DNA from: Rhodoluna sp.
GTDB taxonomy: Bacteria > Actinomycetota > Actinomycetes > Actinomycetales > Microbacteriaceae
DNA: 64,000 nt
Direction: 5' to 3'
Assembly (NCBI RefSeq): GCF_024641065.1
Contig: NZ_JAHEDV010000002.1
Coordinates: forward strand, 124,001 to 188,000
Position 1 is the first letter of the stretch, and the number at the start of each line of letters is the position of its first letter. The notes under the pieces were generated by a model that worked only from the letters and a program-made list of their open reading frames with translations, did no database searches and was not told the DNA's origin. Positions 25,712-34,646 of this stretch are shown piece by piece. The position numbers were made by a program, and so were the translations under genes.

Positions 25712-26652
25712 TAGCGTTGAGCCCTCGCCTTCGGGTCAAGTGCATCTCTGATGGCTTCACCCATCATGATGAATGCGAGTGCGGTGATTGAAAGTGCCAG
25801 CGAAGGCCAAATCAAAACCTGTGGAGCAGTGCGTAGGTCAACCTGCGCCTGGCTGATGTCGTTGCCCCAAGACATAGTCGAGGTGGGCAAACCAACACCA
25901 AGAAACGAAAGGGTTGCCTCGGCCACAATCGCAGCGGCTAGCGAAATAGTGGTTACTGCAATCACCGGAGCAATCGAATTTGGCAGCACGTGACGCATCA
26001 AAATCTTGAAGCGGCTAACGCCAATTGCAGTCGAAGCCATCACGTAGTCGGCCTGCTTCACACGCAAAATCTCACCGCGCAAAACACGTGCCGTAGACGG
26101 CCAGGCAAAAATACCAATCGCAGCTGAGATCACCCAAACGTTTCGGTAGTCAGAGAACACCGACATGATTACCACTGCAGCAAGGATGTAAGGAATCGCG
26201 AAGAAGATGTCGCCCGCTCTTGAAAGCAAAGCGTCAACCCAGCGGCCATAGAACCCGGCGAGCGCACCGAAGAACACACCCATTGCCATAGTCATCGCGG
26301 TCACGATTAGGCCAACCGAAAGCGAGGTTGAGCTGCCGTGCACAATTCGCGAATAGATGTCGCAGCCCTGGCGAGTGAACCCGAGTGGGTGACCATCGGT
26401 TGGGCCAGCGTTGCTGTTAGCCAGCAAACAGTTATCGTTTGGCAGGGTCTGGGTGAACAGCCCTGGGAACAGCGCCATCACGGTAACCGCCAAAATCAAA
26501 ACTCCGGCGATGTAGAACATTGGGCGCTTGCGCAGGTCGCGCCAAGCATCCAAGTAAAGGTTGGTTGGCTTCTCGCTGATGCGAACGGCATCGATCTCGG
26601 CAACTTCGCTAGCGGCCAAGTCTGCAACAAAGTGTTCGTTTCTATTTGCCAT
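25711..26652 (-). CDS. Oligopeptide ABC transporter permease (DppC type)
   Basis: 313 residues from ATG 26652, chosen because AAGGAT lies 6 bases upstream. A longer reading to 26679 has no ribosome site. Six membrane helices and the EAA loop (EATLSFLGVGLPTSTMSWG) are present, and the N-terminal extension before the first helix is typical of DppC. It overlaps the upstream permease by 11 bases and the ATPase by one. Confidence 0.92.
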   Translation of the reverse strand: MANRNEHFVADLAASEVAEIDAVRISEKPTNLYLDAWRDLRKRPMFYIAGVLILAVTVMALFPGLFTQTLPNDNCLLANSNAGPTDGHPLGFTRQGCDIYSRIVHGSSTSLSVGLIVTAMTMAMGVFFGALAGFYGRWVDALLSRAGDIFFAIPYILAAVVIMSVFSDYRNVWVISAAIGIFAWPSTARVLRGEILRVKQADYVMASTAIGVSRFKILMRHVLPNSIAPVIAVTTISLAAAIVAEATLSFLGVGLPTSTMSWGNDISQAQVDLRTAPQVLIWPSLALSITALAFIMMGEAIRDALDPKARAQR

Positions 26653-27571
26653 AGCGAATCCTTGGGTCAAGCACTGCATAGAGCAGGTCGGTGATTAGGT
26701 TTACCGCAAGATAAATCAGCACCATCACGGTTACGAATGACACCACGGTTGGGCCTTCACCACGGATGATTGCCTGGTAGAGCGTGCGACCAACACCCGG
26801 CACGTTGAAGATACCTTCGGTCACGGTTGCACCGACCAGCAGCACACCAAAGTCAATGGAGAGATAGGTGACCACCGGAATAAGTGAGTTGCGAAGAATG
26901 TGAACGCGAACTACTCGCTGACGGGTTAGGCCCTTGCCATATGCGGTGCGCACAAAGTCTTGGCCCGAGGTTTCAATCACCGATGACCTGGTTAGGCGCA
27001 CGATGTATGCCACGGCCAAAGTTGAGAGCACAACCGCCGGCAAGAGCAGTTCGGTGAATCCGGCTGCGCCGCTCACGGTTGGCTTAGCCCAACCGAGTTT
27101 GATGGCAAAAACAAATTGAAAGACAAATGCAATAACGAAAACCGGGGTTGAAATTAGCAACAGGCTCATCACCAAAGATGAGTTGTCGAATAGTTTGCCT
27201 TTGCGAAGACCGGCAAATAGTCCAATGCCGATACCCACCAGCATCTCGATGGTCACTGCCATGAGAGCTAGGCGAATGGTTACCGGAAAAGTTGCGGCTA
27301 GAACATCGCCAACTGGCTGACCTGAGAATGAGGTGCCAAAGTCACCTTGAAAGATGCCGGTGATGTAGTAGAAATACTGAACCAAGAATGGCTGGTCTAG
27401 GTGATACTGCGCACGAAGCTGCTCATAAACCGCTTGGTTGACACCGCGGTCGCCGAACATGGCAACGATTGGGTCGCCGGGCATAGCAAAGACCATGAAA
27501 TAGATGAGCAGCGTGGTGCCGAAGAAAACCGGCAGTGCTTGAAGCACCCGCTTGAAGATATACCCGACCAA
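26642..27571 (-). CDS. Oligopeptide ABC transporter permease (DppB type)
   Basis: About 309 residues from TTG 27571 (AAAGG 6 bases upstream, protein MVGYIFKRVLQALP). A longer frame to 27607 lacks a ribosome site. It has the DppB features FFGTTLLIYF, AMPGDP and the C-terminal GxxVTEGIFNVPGVG loop. It follows the binding-protein gene after a hairpin. Confidence 0.92.
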   Translation of the reverse strand: MVGYIFKRVLQALPVFFGTTLLIYFMVFAMPGDPIVAMFGDRGVNQAVYEQLRAQYHLDQPFLVQYFYYITGIFQGDFGTSFSGQPVGDVLAATFPVTIRLALMAVTIEMLVGIGIGLFAGLRKGKLFDNSSLVMSLLLISTPVFVIAFVFQFVFAIKLGWAKPTVSGAAGFTELLLPAVVLSTLAVAYIVRLTRSSVIETSGQDFVRTAYGKGLTRQRVVRVHILRNSLIPVVTYLSIDFGVLLVGATVTEGIFNVPGVGRTLYQAIIRGEGPTVVSFVTVMVLIYLAVNLITDLLYAVLDPRIRYGK

Positions 27572-27607
27572 AATTCGCCTTTGATTTAGTAGTGGGCGGC
27601 AGACCAA

Positions 27608-27636
27608 GGGGCGACAATCGCGATGATTGCCGCCCC
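27608..27636 (-). terminator. Hairpin after the peptide-binding protein gene
   Basis: GGGGCGACAATC (27608-27619) pairs with GATTGCCGCCCC (27625-27636) with one mismatch that is a G-U pair on the minus strand; loop of 5. It lies between binding protein and permease genes, so it likely trims readthrough and protects the binding-protein mRNA. Confidence 0.6.
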
Positions 27637-27659
27637 CGGCCTACCTGCTGATTAGTACT

Positions 27660-29258
27660 TTACTTCTTGATTACGTTGTGCAGCACTGGCACTGAGTTCC
27701 AGCCGAATTCAACTGAAGATACAAGAGTTGAGTATCCACCGTTTGAAACGCCGTACCACATTGGAATTGCAGGAAGATCCTTTAGCAAGATCACCTGGGC
27801 ATCCTGGTATGCCTTGTTGGCCTCATCAAGAGTCTTGGCAGTGTTGCCCTTCTCGATAAGTGCGTCAACCTCAGCACTTGAGTAGTCACCATCATTTGCG
27901 CCAGCACCAGTCTGGTAAAGCGGAGCAATGAAGTTGGCTAGAGCTGGGTAGTCTGCCTGCCATCCGGTGCGGAATGGAGCGGTGATGGTGTCTTCGGTGA
28001 TTTCGGTGCGGAAGTCAGAGAAGAGCGCAATCGCCTTGCCAGATGCATCAATGTCTAGGGTGTTCTTGATGCTGTTGATAACCGCATCAACCCATCCCTG
28101 GTGACCACCGTCTGCGTTGTAAGCAAGCTCGAAGGTTCCGGTCCATGGAGCAATCTCGTTAGCCTGTGCCCAAAGTGCCTTGGCGTTCTCTGGGTTGTAG
28201 TCGAGAACGTCTGAACCCTCAAGTGCGTCTGACCAACCGGCGATAACCGGTGAGGTGAAGTCACGAGCTGGCTTGCGAGTTCCGTTGAAGATTACGTCGA
28301 TGATCTCTTGGCGGTTGATTGCCTGTGAGATAGCTGCACGACGAAGCGCACCCTCTTCGCCAGACCAGTGCTCAAGACGAGATGGAATGGTGAATGACTG
28401 GAAGATAGCTGCGGCCTGGTCAACTGCACGGTCGCCTAGGTCATCTTTGTAGGTCTTTAGCGCAGCATCTGGGATGCCCGCCATGACGTCAAGGTTGTCA
28501 GCTAGAAGGTCTGCATAAGCAGCGTCAAGAGTTGCATAGAACACAATCTTTAGACCGCCATTTTTAGCAACACGACCACCCTTGTAGTCATCGTTCTTCA
28601 CTAGGTTGATGTCAACGTTGTGCTGCCAAGCACCCTCTGCAGCTAGCTTGTAAGGGCCGTTGCCGATTGGGTTCTCACCGAAAGCAGCTGGGTCATCAAA
28701 GAATGCCTGTGGCTGCGGGAAGAACGCGGTGTAACCGAGTCTTAGCGGAAAGTCTGACTGAGCTGAGGTCAACTTAACTGTGAACTCAGTTGGGCTAACT
28801 ACGGTTAGACCGGTTAGCTCGGTGTCTTCTTCGTATGAGAAGCCTTCGATTGCATCAAAGAAGTAGCTGTTTAGCTGCGCGTTGCTGTAAAGCGCGCCAT
28901 ACTTCCAAGCGTTTACGAATGAGTCGGCGGTAACTTCTTCACCGTTGGTGAACTTCCAACCGCTCTTGATCTTGATGTTCCAAGTGATGTTGTCGGTTGA
29001 AGTGATTGACTCTGCCATGTCGTTTACTGGAGTGCCATCAGCATCGTAGTAAACCAAACCTGCATAGATGTTGTCGATGATCAAACCGCCACCAACCTCG
29101 TTGGTGTTGGTTGCGATAAGCGGGTTCTGCGGTTCTGAACCGTTAATCGAAATGATGTTGTTGTTGCCGCCATCGGTGCCGGCTGCACAGCCAGTCAGCG
29201 AGAGCGCAACTGTGGTGGCCAATGCCGCAGCAATTAGACCGAGTTTCTTAAATCGCAC
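27660..29258 (-). CDS. Oligopeptide-binding lipoprotein (SBP family 5)
   Basis: 532 residues from GTG 29258, with GAGGAGG 6 bases upstream. The longer frame to 29273 would start inside that site. Lipoprotein signal ALSLTGCAAG (cysteine about 23) and SBP_bac_5 features such as MAESITSTDNITWNIKIKSG and FTNGEEVTADSFVNAWKYG are present. It captures peptides outside the cell for the adjacent transporter. It is expressed first in the operon and separated from the permeases by a hairpin. Confidence 0.94.
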   Translation of the reverse strand: MRFKKLGLIAAALATTVALSLTGCAAGTDGGNNNIISINGSEPQNPLIATNTNEVGGGLIIDNIYAGLVYYDADGTPVNDMAESITSTDNITWNIKIKSGWKFTNGEEVTADSFVNAWKYGALYSNAQLNSYFFDAIEGFSYEEDTELTGLTVVSPTEFTVKLTSAQSDFPLRLGYTAFFPQPQAFFDDPAAFGENPIGNGPYKLAAEGAWQHNVDINLVKNDDYKGGRVAKNGGLKIVFYATLDAAYADLLADNLDVMAGIPDAALKTYKDDLGDRAVDQAAAIFQSFTIPSRLEHWSGEEGALRRAAISQAINRQEIIDVIFNGTRKPARDFTSPVIAGWSDALEGSDVLDYNPENAKALWAQANEIAPWTGTFELAYNADGGHQGWVDAVINSIKNTLDIDASGKAIALFSDFRTEITEDTITAPFRTGWQADYPALANFIAPLYQTGAGANDGDYSSAEVDALIEKGNTAKTLDEANKAYQDAQVILLKDLPAIPMWYGVSNGGYSTLVSSVEFGWNSVPVLHNVIKK

Positions 29259-29280
29259 GAATATCCTCCTCAAGTGGGTA

Positions 29281-29301
29281 GTCGGCGAAGTAGACGCCGA
29301 C
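29281..29301. promoter_or_regulatory. Inverted repeat in the leader of the peptide-transporter operon
   Basis: GTCGGCG (29281-29287) and CGCCGAC (29295-29301) form a perfect 7-bp stem, 23 bases before the binding-protein start. It could be an operator or an mRNA hairpin. Confidence 0.4.
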
Positions 29302-29353
29302 GTGCTACGTGATTCAGCCTAAATGCGAAAAATTCTCTAAAGTCTCGAAAATG

Positions 29354-29956
29354 TTACGAATAGATAAATTTTCCAAAAGCTCGTTTCACCGGGTATTCGA
29401 GATACTCGGCCGCATATTCAAGTCTCGGGTCGCGCCAAACGTAATCGCGGGCAACTTTGGCCATTGCTGCCCAGAAGAATACGTTCAAAAGATCAACTGC
29501 GATGTGTGACATCGAGTCACCCGGAAAAGCCTTTCCGATGGTTCGACGCAGCAGTGTCGGAATGTCGCTGACCCCAAATCGGTGCAGAGCCGCTCTTACT
29601 TGAAACTCAAGTTCGCGAGCTCGGCGAGGGTTCCAAATTAGGTTTCCGCCCGAACCATCGCCCATGCGGCCGTATTCATCCGTGGGTAAATGCAACAGAA
29701 TGTGGGCCACGGTTGCGTGCCGAACGTGAGCGCCATCGAGCATGTCGAAGAGTTCGGCAAAAGCATCTAGCTCATAGCCACACTTTCGCAGATCGAGCAC
29801 ATCGGGGTAATAAGGAAACTTATAAAAAGGAATGTGTTTGACGCTCAGGCGACCGTCTTTGACCAGCACTTTATTGGTGACATCGCCACCCCAGGCGTCA
29901 ATTGCCTCGTCGGTGTCACCCGCCCCAGACCAGTCATCTTTTTTCATCAAGTCCAT
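29354..29956 (-). CDS. Conserved hypothetical protein
   Basis: About 200 residues if it starts at ATG 29956 (MDLMKKDDWSGAGD). A frame to 30055 exists but would run across the start of the divergent gene. No membrane segments. It is rich in His, Asp and aromatic residues (GAHVRHATVAHILLHLP; FYKFPYYPDVLDL), which suggests a helical enzyme-like fold. No family recognised. Ends just inside the intergenic region of the peptide operon. Confidence 0.5.
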   Translation of the reverse strand: MDLMKKDDWSGAGDTDEAIDAWGGDVTNKVLVKDGRLSVKHIPFYKFPYYPDVLDLRKCGYELDAFAELFDMLDGAHVRHATVAHILLHLPTDEYGRMGDGSGGNLIWNPRRARELEFQVRAALHRFGVSDIPTLLRRTIGKAFPGDSMSHIAVDLLNVFFWAAMAKVARDYVWRDPRLEYAAEYLEYPVKRAFGKFIYS

Positions 29957-29978
29957 TCTCGCAAGGTAATCTTGCTGA

Positions 29979-30383
29979 GTGAAGAAAACCGCGAAATCAT
30001 TCTCGACATTAACCAAAGCCTTGGTAATTGCTGGCATTTTGGCAGCAGTGGGCATCGGCTGGTTGGTTTATTACGGCTCAGTTATCTTGCCTGAGCAGAA
30101 CCTGGCCAACGATGTTGCGGCTTGCGAAAAGTATGAAGAACTAAAGTCAGCGGCTATGCAGCAGCCGACTATGAAAGACACCCTTCGCGAGCTATCACAG
30201 GCAGGCAATAACTCGTTTGAGTTGGCTACTAAAAAGGGTCAGGTTCGCTATGTGCTTCGCGACCTAGGCACCTTGGCAGTCAAAGACCTTGACCCAGCCA
30301 AAGCCGAGGATGTTCAGTCAGTCACCACCAAGATGGTTTCAATCGCTCAGATTTGCGAGCCCCTGCTGAAGGCTGCGAACTAG
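29979..30383 (+). CDS. Membrane-anchored hypothetical protein
   Basis: 134 residues from GTG 29979. One N-terminal membrane helix (about 13-33, LVIAGILAAVGIGWLVYYG), then a mostly helical extracytoplasmic part with two cysteines (about 50 and 127). The start is 22 bases from the divergent gene's start across a GCAAG-N5-CTTGC repeat (29961-29975). Its tail overlaps the convergent serine hydrolase by 45 bases. No family recognised. Confidence 0.55.
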   Translation: MKKTAKSFSTLTKALVIAGILAAVGIGWLVYYGSVILPEQNLANDVAACEKYEELKSAAMQQPTMKDTLRELSQAGNNSFELATKKGQVRYVLRDLGTLAVKDLDPAKAEDVQSVTTKMVSIAQICEPLLKAAN

Positions 30384-31514
30384 AGCCTGTTGCGCGTCTT
30401 GCTCGGTTTCACCACTGCGCAAGAAACTGCTGACGTAGGCAAAACCAATCTGGTTTTCTAAGTCACCAAAACCAATTTGCCCACCCAAACCATCGTGCCC
30501 AAATGAGCGTGCGCTGCTGAATTCTCTGAATCCAGGTGTGTGCAACATGAATCCGAGGCCGCGTGCCGGCCATGGGCCTGGTTCACCCCAAACTGATGCT
30601 CCGGTTGATGCCGGAACTATTGCGCGATCGATGGTTTCTTCACTCAGTAGGCGAATTCCATCTGTCTCGGTAACTGCCGCCGAATAAATTTTGGCGATGG
30701 CGTCTGCGCTCATCACGCCGTTTGCTCCGGGCAACTCGGCTTTCAAAACTCTCGGGTCATTGAAACCTGTGTTTGGGCCAGCAACCGTGTGGTCAAAGGC
30801 GTTGCCAAAGGTCATCGACTTGGCCATCCAATAATCGGGGCTGCCCACTGCAAACGGCACAGATGGCGCTTCGCGTTTGCCATCGGTAACCAGCGGAGCC
30901 AAGCGGCCAAAGGCCGACTCAGGCAAGCCAACGTGAGCATCGAGGCCGAGTGGGCCAGCCAGCTCTTGGGCAAAGTATTCGCCAGCGGTTAGCCCGGTAA
31001 CCGAGTGAATCAACTTATGAGCCAAGTGGCCAAAGGTTAGCGCGTGATACGAATAGCCAGTGCCCGGTGCCCACAGTGGTTCTTGCTTGGCCAGCTCGTT
31101 TAGAACTAGTTCGGTGTCGAGAAGTTCATCCAAGGTTAAATCGCGACGAACGGCCGATAGCCCGGCGCGGTGCTGAAGCAACCACTTGACCGGAACCTGG
31201 TCTTTGCCAGCCTGCCCAAACTCTGGCCAATAGTCGGTGACCAAAGCCTCAGGGTCAATCAGCCCCTGCTCAATCAGGCGGTTTACCAAAATCGACATCA
31301 AACCTTTGGTGCAAGAAAAGATGAGTGAGATTGTGTCTTGCGACCAAGGGTTGCCAGGGGTTGCCTCACCAGCCCAAACGTTCACCACCTGCTTGCCTCG
31401 GTGATAGATGGCCATGTTTGCCCCACCGGCTGGCAATTCACGGCTTTGTTTGGCGAATAGATCTACTACCGATTGAAAGCGCGGGTCAAAGTTGCCGCCG
31501 ATTGAAGTGTTCAT
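30339..31514 (-). CDS. Serine hydrolase of the beta-lactamase/EstB family
   Basis: 391 residues. The nucleophile motif S-x-x-K is in FSCTKGLM (about 89-96), and the tyrosine motif is in GYSYHALTFGHL (about 167). A C-terminal GHDGLGGQIGFGD supplies the KTG-like HxG element. Likely an esterase or peptidase rather than a resistance enzyme. No signal peptide seen. It overlaps a convergent gene at its 3' end and follows the terminator of the sugar operon. Confidence 0.85.
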   Translation of the reverse strand: MNTSIGGNFDPRFQSVVDLFAKQSRELPAGGANMAIYHRGKQVVNVWAGEATPGNPWSQDTISLIFSCTKGLMSILVNRLIEQGLIDPEALVTDYWPEFGQAGKDQVPVKWLLQHRAGLSAVRRDLTLDELLDTELVLNELAKQEPLWAPGTGYSYHALTFGHLAHKLIHSVTGLTAGEYFAQELAGPLGLDAHVGLPESAFGRLAPLVTDGKREAPSVPFAVGSPDYWMAKSMTFGNAFDHTVAGPNTGFNDPRVLKAELPGANGVMSADAIAKIYSAAVTETDGIRLLSEETIDRAIVPASTGASVWGEPGPWPARGLGFMLHTPGFREFSSARSFGHDGLGGQIGFGDLENQIGFAYVSSFLRSGETEQDAQQALVRSLQQGLANLSD

Positions 31515-31534
31515 GGCACAAGCCTATTCCTCTG

Positions 31535-31574
31535 TTAAATCAGCAAAGGCCCGGTCTTTCGACCGGACCTTTGC
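31535..31574 (-). terminator. Terminator of the first sugar operon
   Basis: GCAAAGGCCCGGTC (31543-31556) pairs with GACCGGACCTTTGC (31561-31574), loop of 4, one G-U on the minus strand; T-rich sequence follows in the direction of transcription. Confidence 0.75.
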
Positions 31575-31621
31575 CAAAACCAAATAACCCAACGACGAGA
31601 TAGCAGTGATTCAAGGCACCA

Positions 31622-32431
31622 CTAATTTATTTGGTTGATGGTCCCAGTTAGTGTGCTCAATTCGCGCTCTAGCTCGGCCATCGCTTCGCCACCGGCCATT
31701 AGGTCGGTAATCTGTTCGCGAGTGCGTTCACCCTTTGCAAAGTCATCCGCTTTTTCACCACGGATAAGCACTGCAAAGTGGTCACCCACGGTCAATGCGT
31801 GTGAAACGTTGTGGGTAACCAAGATAACTGCAACGCCCTTGTTACGAGCCTGCATGATGATTCGAAGCACGTGCGCAGCTTCTTTAACACCAAGGGCTGC
31901 AGTTGGTTCATCCAAGATTAGAACATTGGCACCAAAGTGAACTGCACGCGCAATTGCTGATGCCTGACGCTCACCGCCTGAAAGACCGCCGATTAGACGG
32001 TCACCGTCGGTAACGCGGGTGATTCCCAGCTGCTGCATCTCGCGCACTGCAGTTTCATTTGCATACTTCTTGTCAAAGCGCTTGAAGATTCCGCGGCCCT
32101 TGGTTGGCTCTGCGCCAACAAAGAACGAGCGGCCGATGCTCATCAGCGGAAAAGTGCCGCCGAACTGGTGAACAGTCGCGATGCCAACGTTGCTGGCATC
32201 TTTAGGGCTCTTGAAAACTGCGGTTACGCCGTTCACCTCAAGAGTGCCTGAAGTTGGTTCGTGAAAACCTGAGAGCACCTTGATCAGAGTTGACTTTCCG
32301 GCACCGTTGTCGCCCAACAGGCAAAGTACCTTGCCCGGGTAAACCTCGAGTGAAACATCGTTCAGTGCGCGGTAGCCTGCGAAGACCTTTGAAACATTCT
32401 TGAGGCTAAGAATTGGAGTCGCTTTTGACAT
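31622..32431 (-). CDS. Sugar ABC transporter, single-domain ATPase (system 1)
   Basis: 269 residues, one ABC domain only (FrcA-like) rather than the double RbsA form. Walker A GDNGAGKST, signature LSGGERQASAIARAV, Walker B VLILDEPTAALG. It would power the permease whose stop it overlaps by one base. Last gene of the operon. Confidence 0.93.
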   Translation of the reverse strand: MSKATPILSLKNVSKVFAGYRALNDVSLEVYPGKVLCLLGDNGAGKSTLIKVLSGFHEPTSGTLEVNGVTAVFKSPKDASNVGIATVHQFGGTFPLMSIGRSFFVGAEPTKGRGIFKRFDKKYANETAVREMQQLGITRVTDGDRLIGGLSGGERQASAIARAVHFGANVLILDEPTAALGVKEAAHVLRIIMQARNKGVAVILVTHNVSHALTVGDHFAVLIRGEKADDFAKGERTREQITDLMAGGEAMAELERELSTLTGTINQIN

Positions 32432-33453
32432 TAGTTCTTCTTCTCCTTTTTGTTGCCACCCGATAGAGCTAGGCGACGGAATGTGTTGTTGGTTAGAACT
32501 GCGATTAGTAGCAAAATACCTAGGATGAGCGCAGCCCAGTCGGCGTTCCAGCCGGTGTAGTAGATGCCCTGGTTCACGATTGCGAAGGTTAGGGTTCCAA
32601 GAATTACACCAATGGTTGATCCGTAACCACCGGTTAGAAGAACGCCACCAACAACAACTGCAATGATCGAGTTGAAGACGAATGACTGACCGTTAGCTAC
32701 CTGAGCACCGTTGTACATACAGGTTTGAAGCACACCAACGAGTGCGGCACCAAAACCGCTAGCGGCGAACAAGGCGATTCGAACTTTTGCCACTGGAATT
32801 CCAGTTGCGCGAGCTGAGATTACATCGCCACCAATTGCGAAGATCCAGTTGCCGAAGATGCTCTTGTAGAGAATCCATGAAACCAGCACTGCAACACCGA
32901 GCCACCAGAAGATGGCTACTGAGAACTTGCCATCAAGCAGGGTTCCGAAGAGTGCCTTGGTGGTTGGGTCAGCGGTCATTGATACAGCGGTTGAACCAAC
33001 TAGCAAACGGGTTAGACCAAGGGTCAAACCTGAAACAGCAAACAAGGTTGCCAGCGTAACCACGAAGGCTGGAAGGTTGGTTTTAGTAACAATGTAACCG
33101 TTAGCGATACCAATGAGGGTTCCAACTAGCAGGGCGGCGATGATGCCAACCCAGGTTGGTAGGCCATAAAAGCCAGAAAGAATTGCGAGAGTCATTGAGC
33201 TAGCTGCAAGAACCGAACCTACTGAAAGGTCTAGGTCACCAGCGATCATTACCAATGCCACTGGAAGAGCGATGATGCCGAGCTCTGCGGCTACGTTTAG
33301 CCAGCTAGCAGAACCACCGGGTGCCATGAATGGTGCACCGCCGGCGATCGCGAAGAAAATGTAAACGGCCAGAGCACCAATTAGGGCACCGAATTCTGGT
33401 CTACGAATAAGCGAGCCGAAACCGACTGATTGCTTCTTCACTTGAGTGGACAT
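32431..33453 (-). CDS. Sugar ABC transporter permease (RbsC type, system 1)
   Basis: 340 residues, about ten membrane helices, with the RbsC/AraH-family stretches DLDLSVGSVLA and VVGGVLLTGGYGSTIGVILG. Imports the sugar delivered by the binding protein encoded upstream; a strong hairpin lies between the two genes. Confidence 0.93.
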   Translation of the reverse strand: MSTQVKKQSVGFGSLIRRPEFGALIGALAVYIFFAIAGGAPFMAPGGSASWLNVAAELGIIALPVALVMIAGDLDLSVGSVLAASSMTLAILSGFYGLPTWVGIIAALLVGTLIGIANGYIVTKTNLPAFVVTLATLFAVSGLTLGLTRLLVGSTAVSMTADPTTKALFGTLLDGKFSVAIFWWLGVAVLVSWILYKSIFGNWIFAIGGDVISARATGIPVAKVRIALFAASGFGAALVGVLQTCMYNGAQVANGQSFVFNSIIAVVVGGVLLTGGYGSTIGVILGTLTFAIVNQGIYYTGWNADWAALILGILLLIAVLTNNTFRRLALSGGNKKEKKN

Positions 33454-33495
33454 AATTTTTGGTAATCCTCGTCTTTGAGATGAAACTTAGGTGAT

Positions 33496-33529
33496 TTGGT
33501 TGGGCCGTGCCGAAGCACGACCCAACCAA
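33496..33529 (-). terminator. Hairpin between binding protein and permease genes (system 1)
   Basis: TTGGTTGGGCCGTGC (33496-33510) and GCACGACCCAACCAA (33515-33529) form a 15-bp stem. On the minus strand the loop reads UUCG closed by C-G, a very stable tetraloop, and the mismatch becomes G-U. Likely lowers permease/ATPase expression relative to the binding protein. Confidence 0.65.
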
Positions 33530-33542
33530 TTCAATTTTCTAA

Positions 33543-34562
33543 CTAGCGAACGCCTGCTGCGACACCTGCGATAACAACGTCAACGTTGCTCTTGGTGACT
33601 AGAGATGGGCCGGTTAGTACTGGGCGTGATGCAGGCAAGATGCCGTACTGTGCGTACTGCCATGCTGCTGAAACAGCCAAGTAACCCTGTAGCCAAGGCT
33701 GCTGGTCAATTGCGAACAACTGAGTGCCATCCTTGATTCGGTTTAGCTGGGTCTCTGATAGGTCGAAGGTACCTAGCTGTACCTTGCCGGTTAGACCAGC
33801 CTGCTCGATTGCAGAAGCTGCGCTGTCGGCATCCTGAACACCGATGGTTACAACGCCATCAATGGTTGGGTCCTTGGTTAGCGCTGCCTTGATTGCGTTA
33901 GCAACTGCAGTTGGGTTACCGAAGTTTGATGAAGGCAGTGGAAGCTGCTCACCAGTTGCGTCGTGCTTTGCTGCACCGTCAGCTACACCAGCACAGCGTG
34001 CCTCTTGGTTAGCTGAACCAGGAACGGTGTTAACACAAAGAATGTGCTTTGCACCGGCAAGAGCTGCAGCCTCGCCACCAGCAACACCGGCAACGTAGTC
34101 GTCAGCACCGATGTAGGTAAGTGCACCGGTTGCGTCAGCCTGCTCGATGCCACCAGCGTTGTAGTGGATTACTGGAATGCCAGCAGCTACTGCACGCTTG
34201 ATCGCTTCGTTCTCGGCGTCTGGAACCCAGTCAGCAACAACGATTGCCTCAGCACCTGCAGAGATAGCTGAGTCAACAAGCTTTCCTGCATCTGGGCCTA
34301 GGTTGTCGTAGTTCTGTGGGCCAAGCCAAGTAACGGTGCCGCCAGCTGCTTCAACAGCGTTTGCAGCTGCTTCTGCGCCTGACTTAACAACGCCCCAGAA
34401 TGGGTCGCTCGGCATACCACCGATTACGTAAACATCAATACCGTCGGTTGAGGCTGGCTTGCTCTCTGATGGGGCTGGAGAGGCGCTGCAAGCGGTTAGC
34501 GACAGTGCTAATGCTGATACTGCAAAAAGAGAAGTTGCTTTTGCGAAGCGAGAAATCTTCAT
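33543..34562 (-). CDS. Sugar-binding lipoprotein (RbsB type, system 1)
   Basis: 339 residues. Lipoprotein signal ending ALSLTACSASP (cysteine about 25), then the periplasmic-binding-protein-like fold with GMPSDPFWGVVKSG, AIVVADWVPDAENEAIKRAVAAG and GVVTIGVQDADSAASAIEQ. Outside the membrane it captures a sugar or cyclitol for the permease. AAAGGACG precedes ATG. Confidence 0.92.
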   Translation of the reverse strand: MKISRFAKATSLFAVSALALSLTACSASPAPSESKPASTDGIDVYVIGGMPSDPFWGVVKSGAEAAANAVEAAGGTVTWLGPQNYDNLGPDAGKLVDSAISAGAEAIVVADWVPDAENEAIKRAVAAGIPVIHYNAGGIEQADATGALTYIGADDYVAGVAGGEAAALAGAKHILCVNTVPGSANQEARCAGVADGAAKHDATGEQLPLPSSNFGNPTAVANAIKAALTKDPTIDGVVTIGVQDADSAASAIEQAGLTGKVQLGTFDLSETQLNRIKDGTQLFAIDQQPWLQGYLAVSAAWQYAQYGILPASRPVLTGPSLVTKSNVDVVIAGVAAGVR

Positions 34563-34646
34563 CTTTCGTCCTTTCGTTTCCTTTGTTTGATTACTCCAGG
34601 TGATCTCTGGCGTATCTCGTGCGATCTCTCGCCCGAAGTTTTTTAT

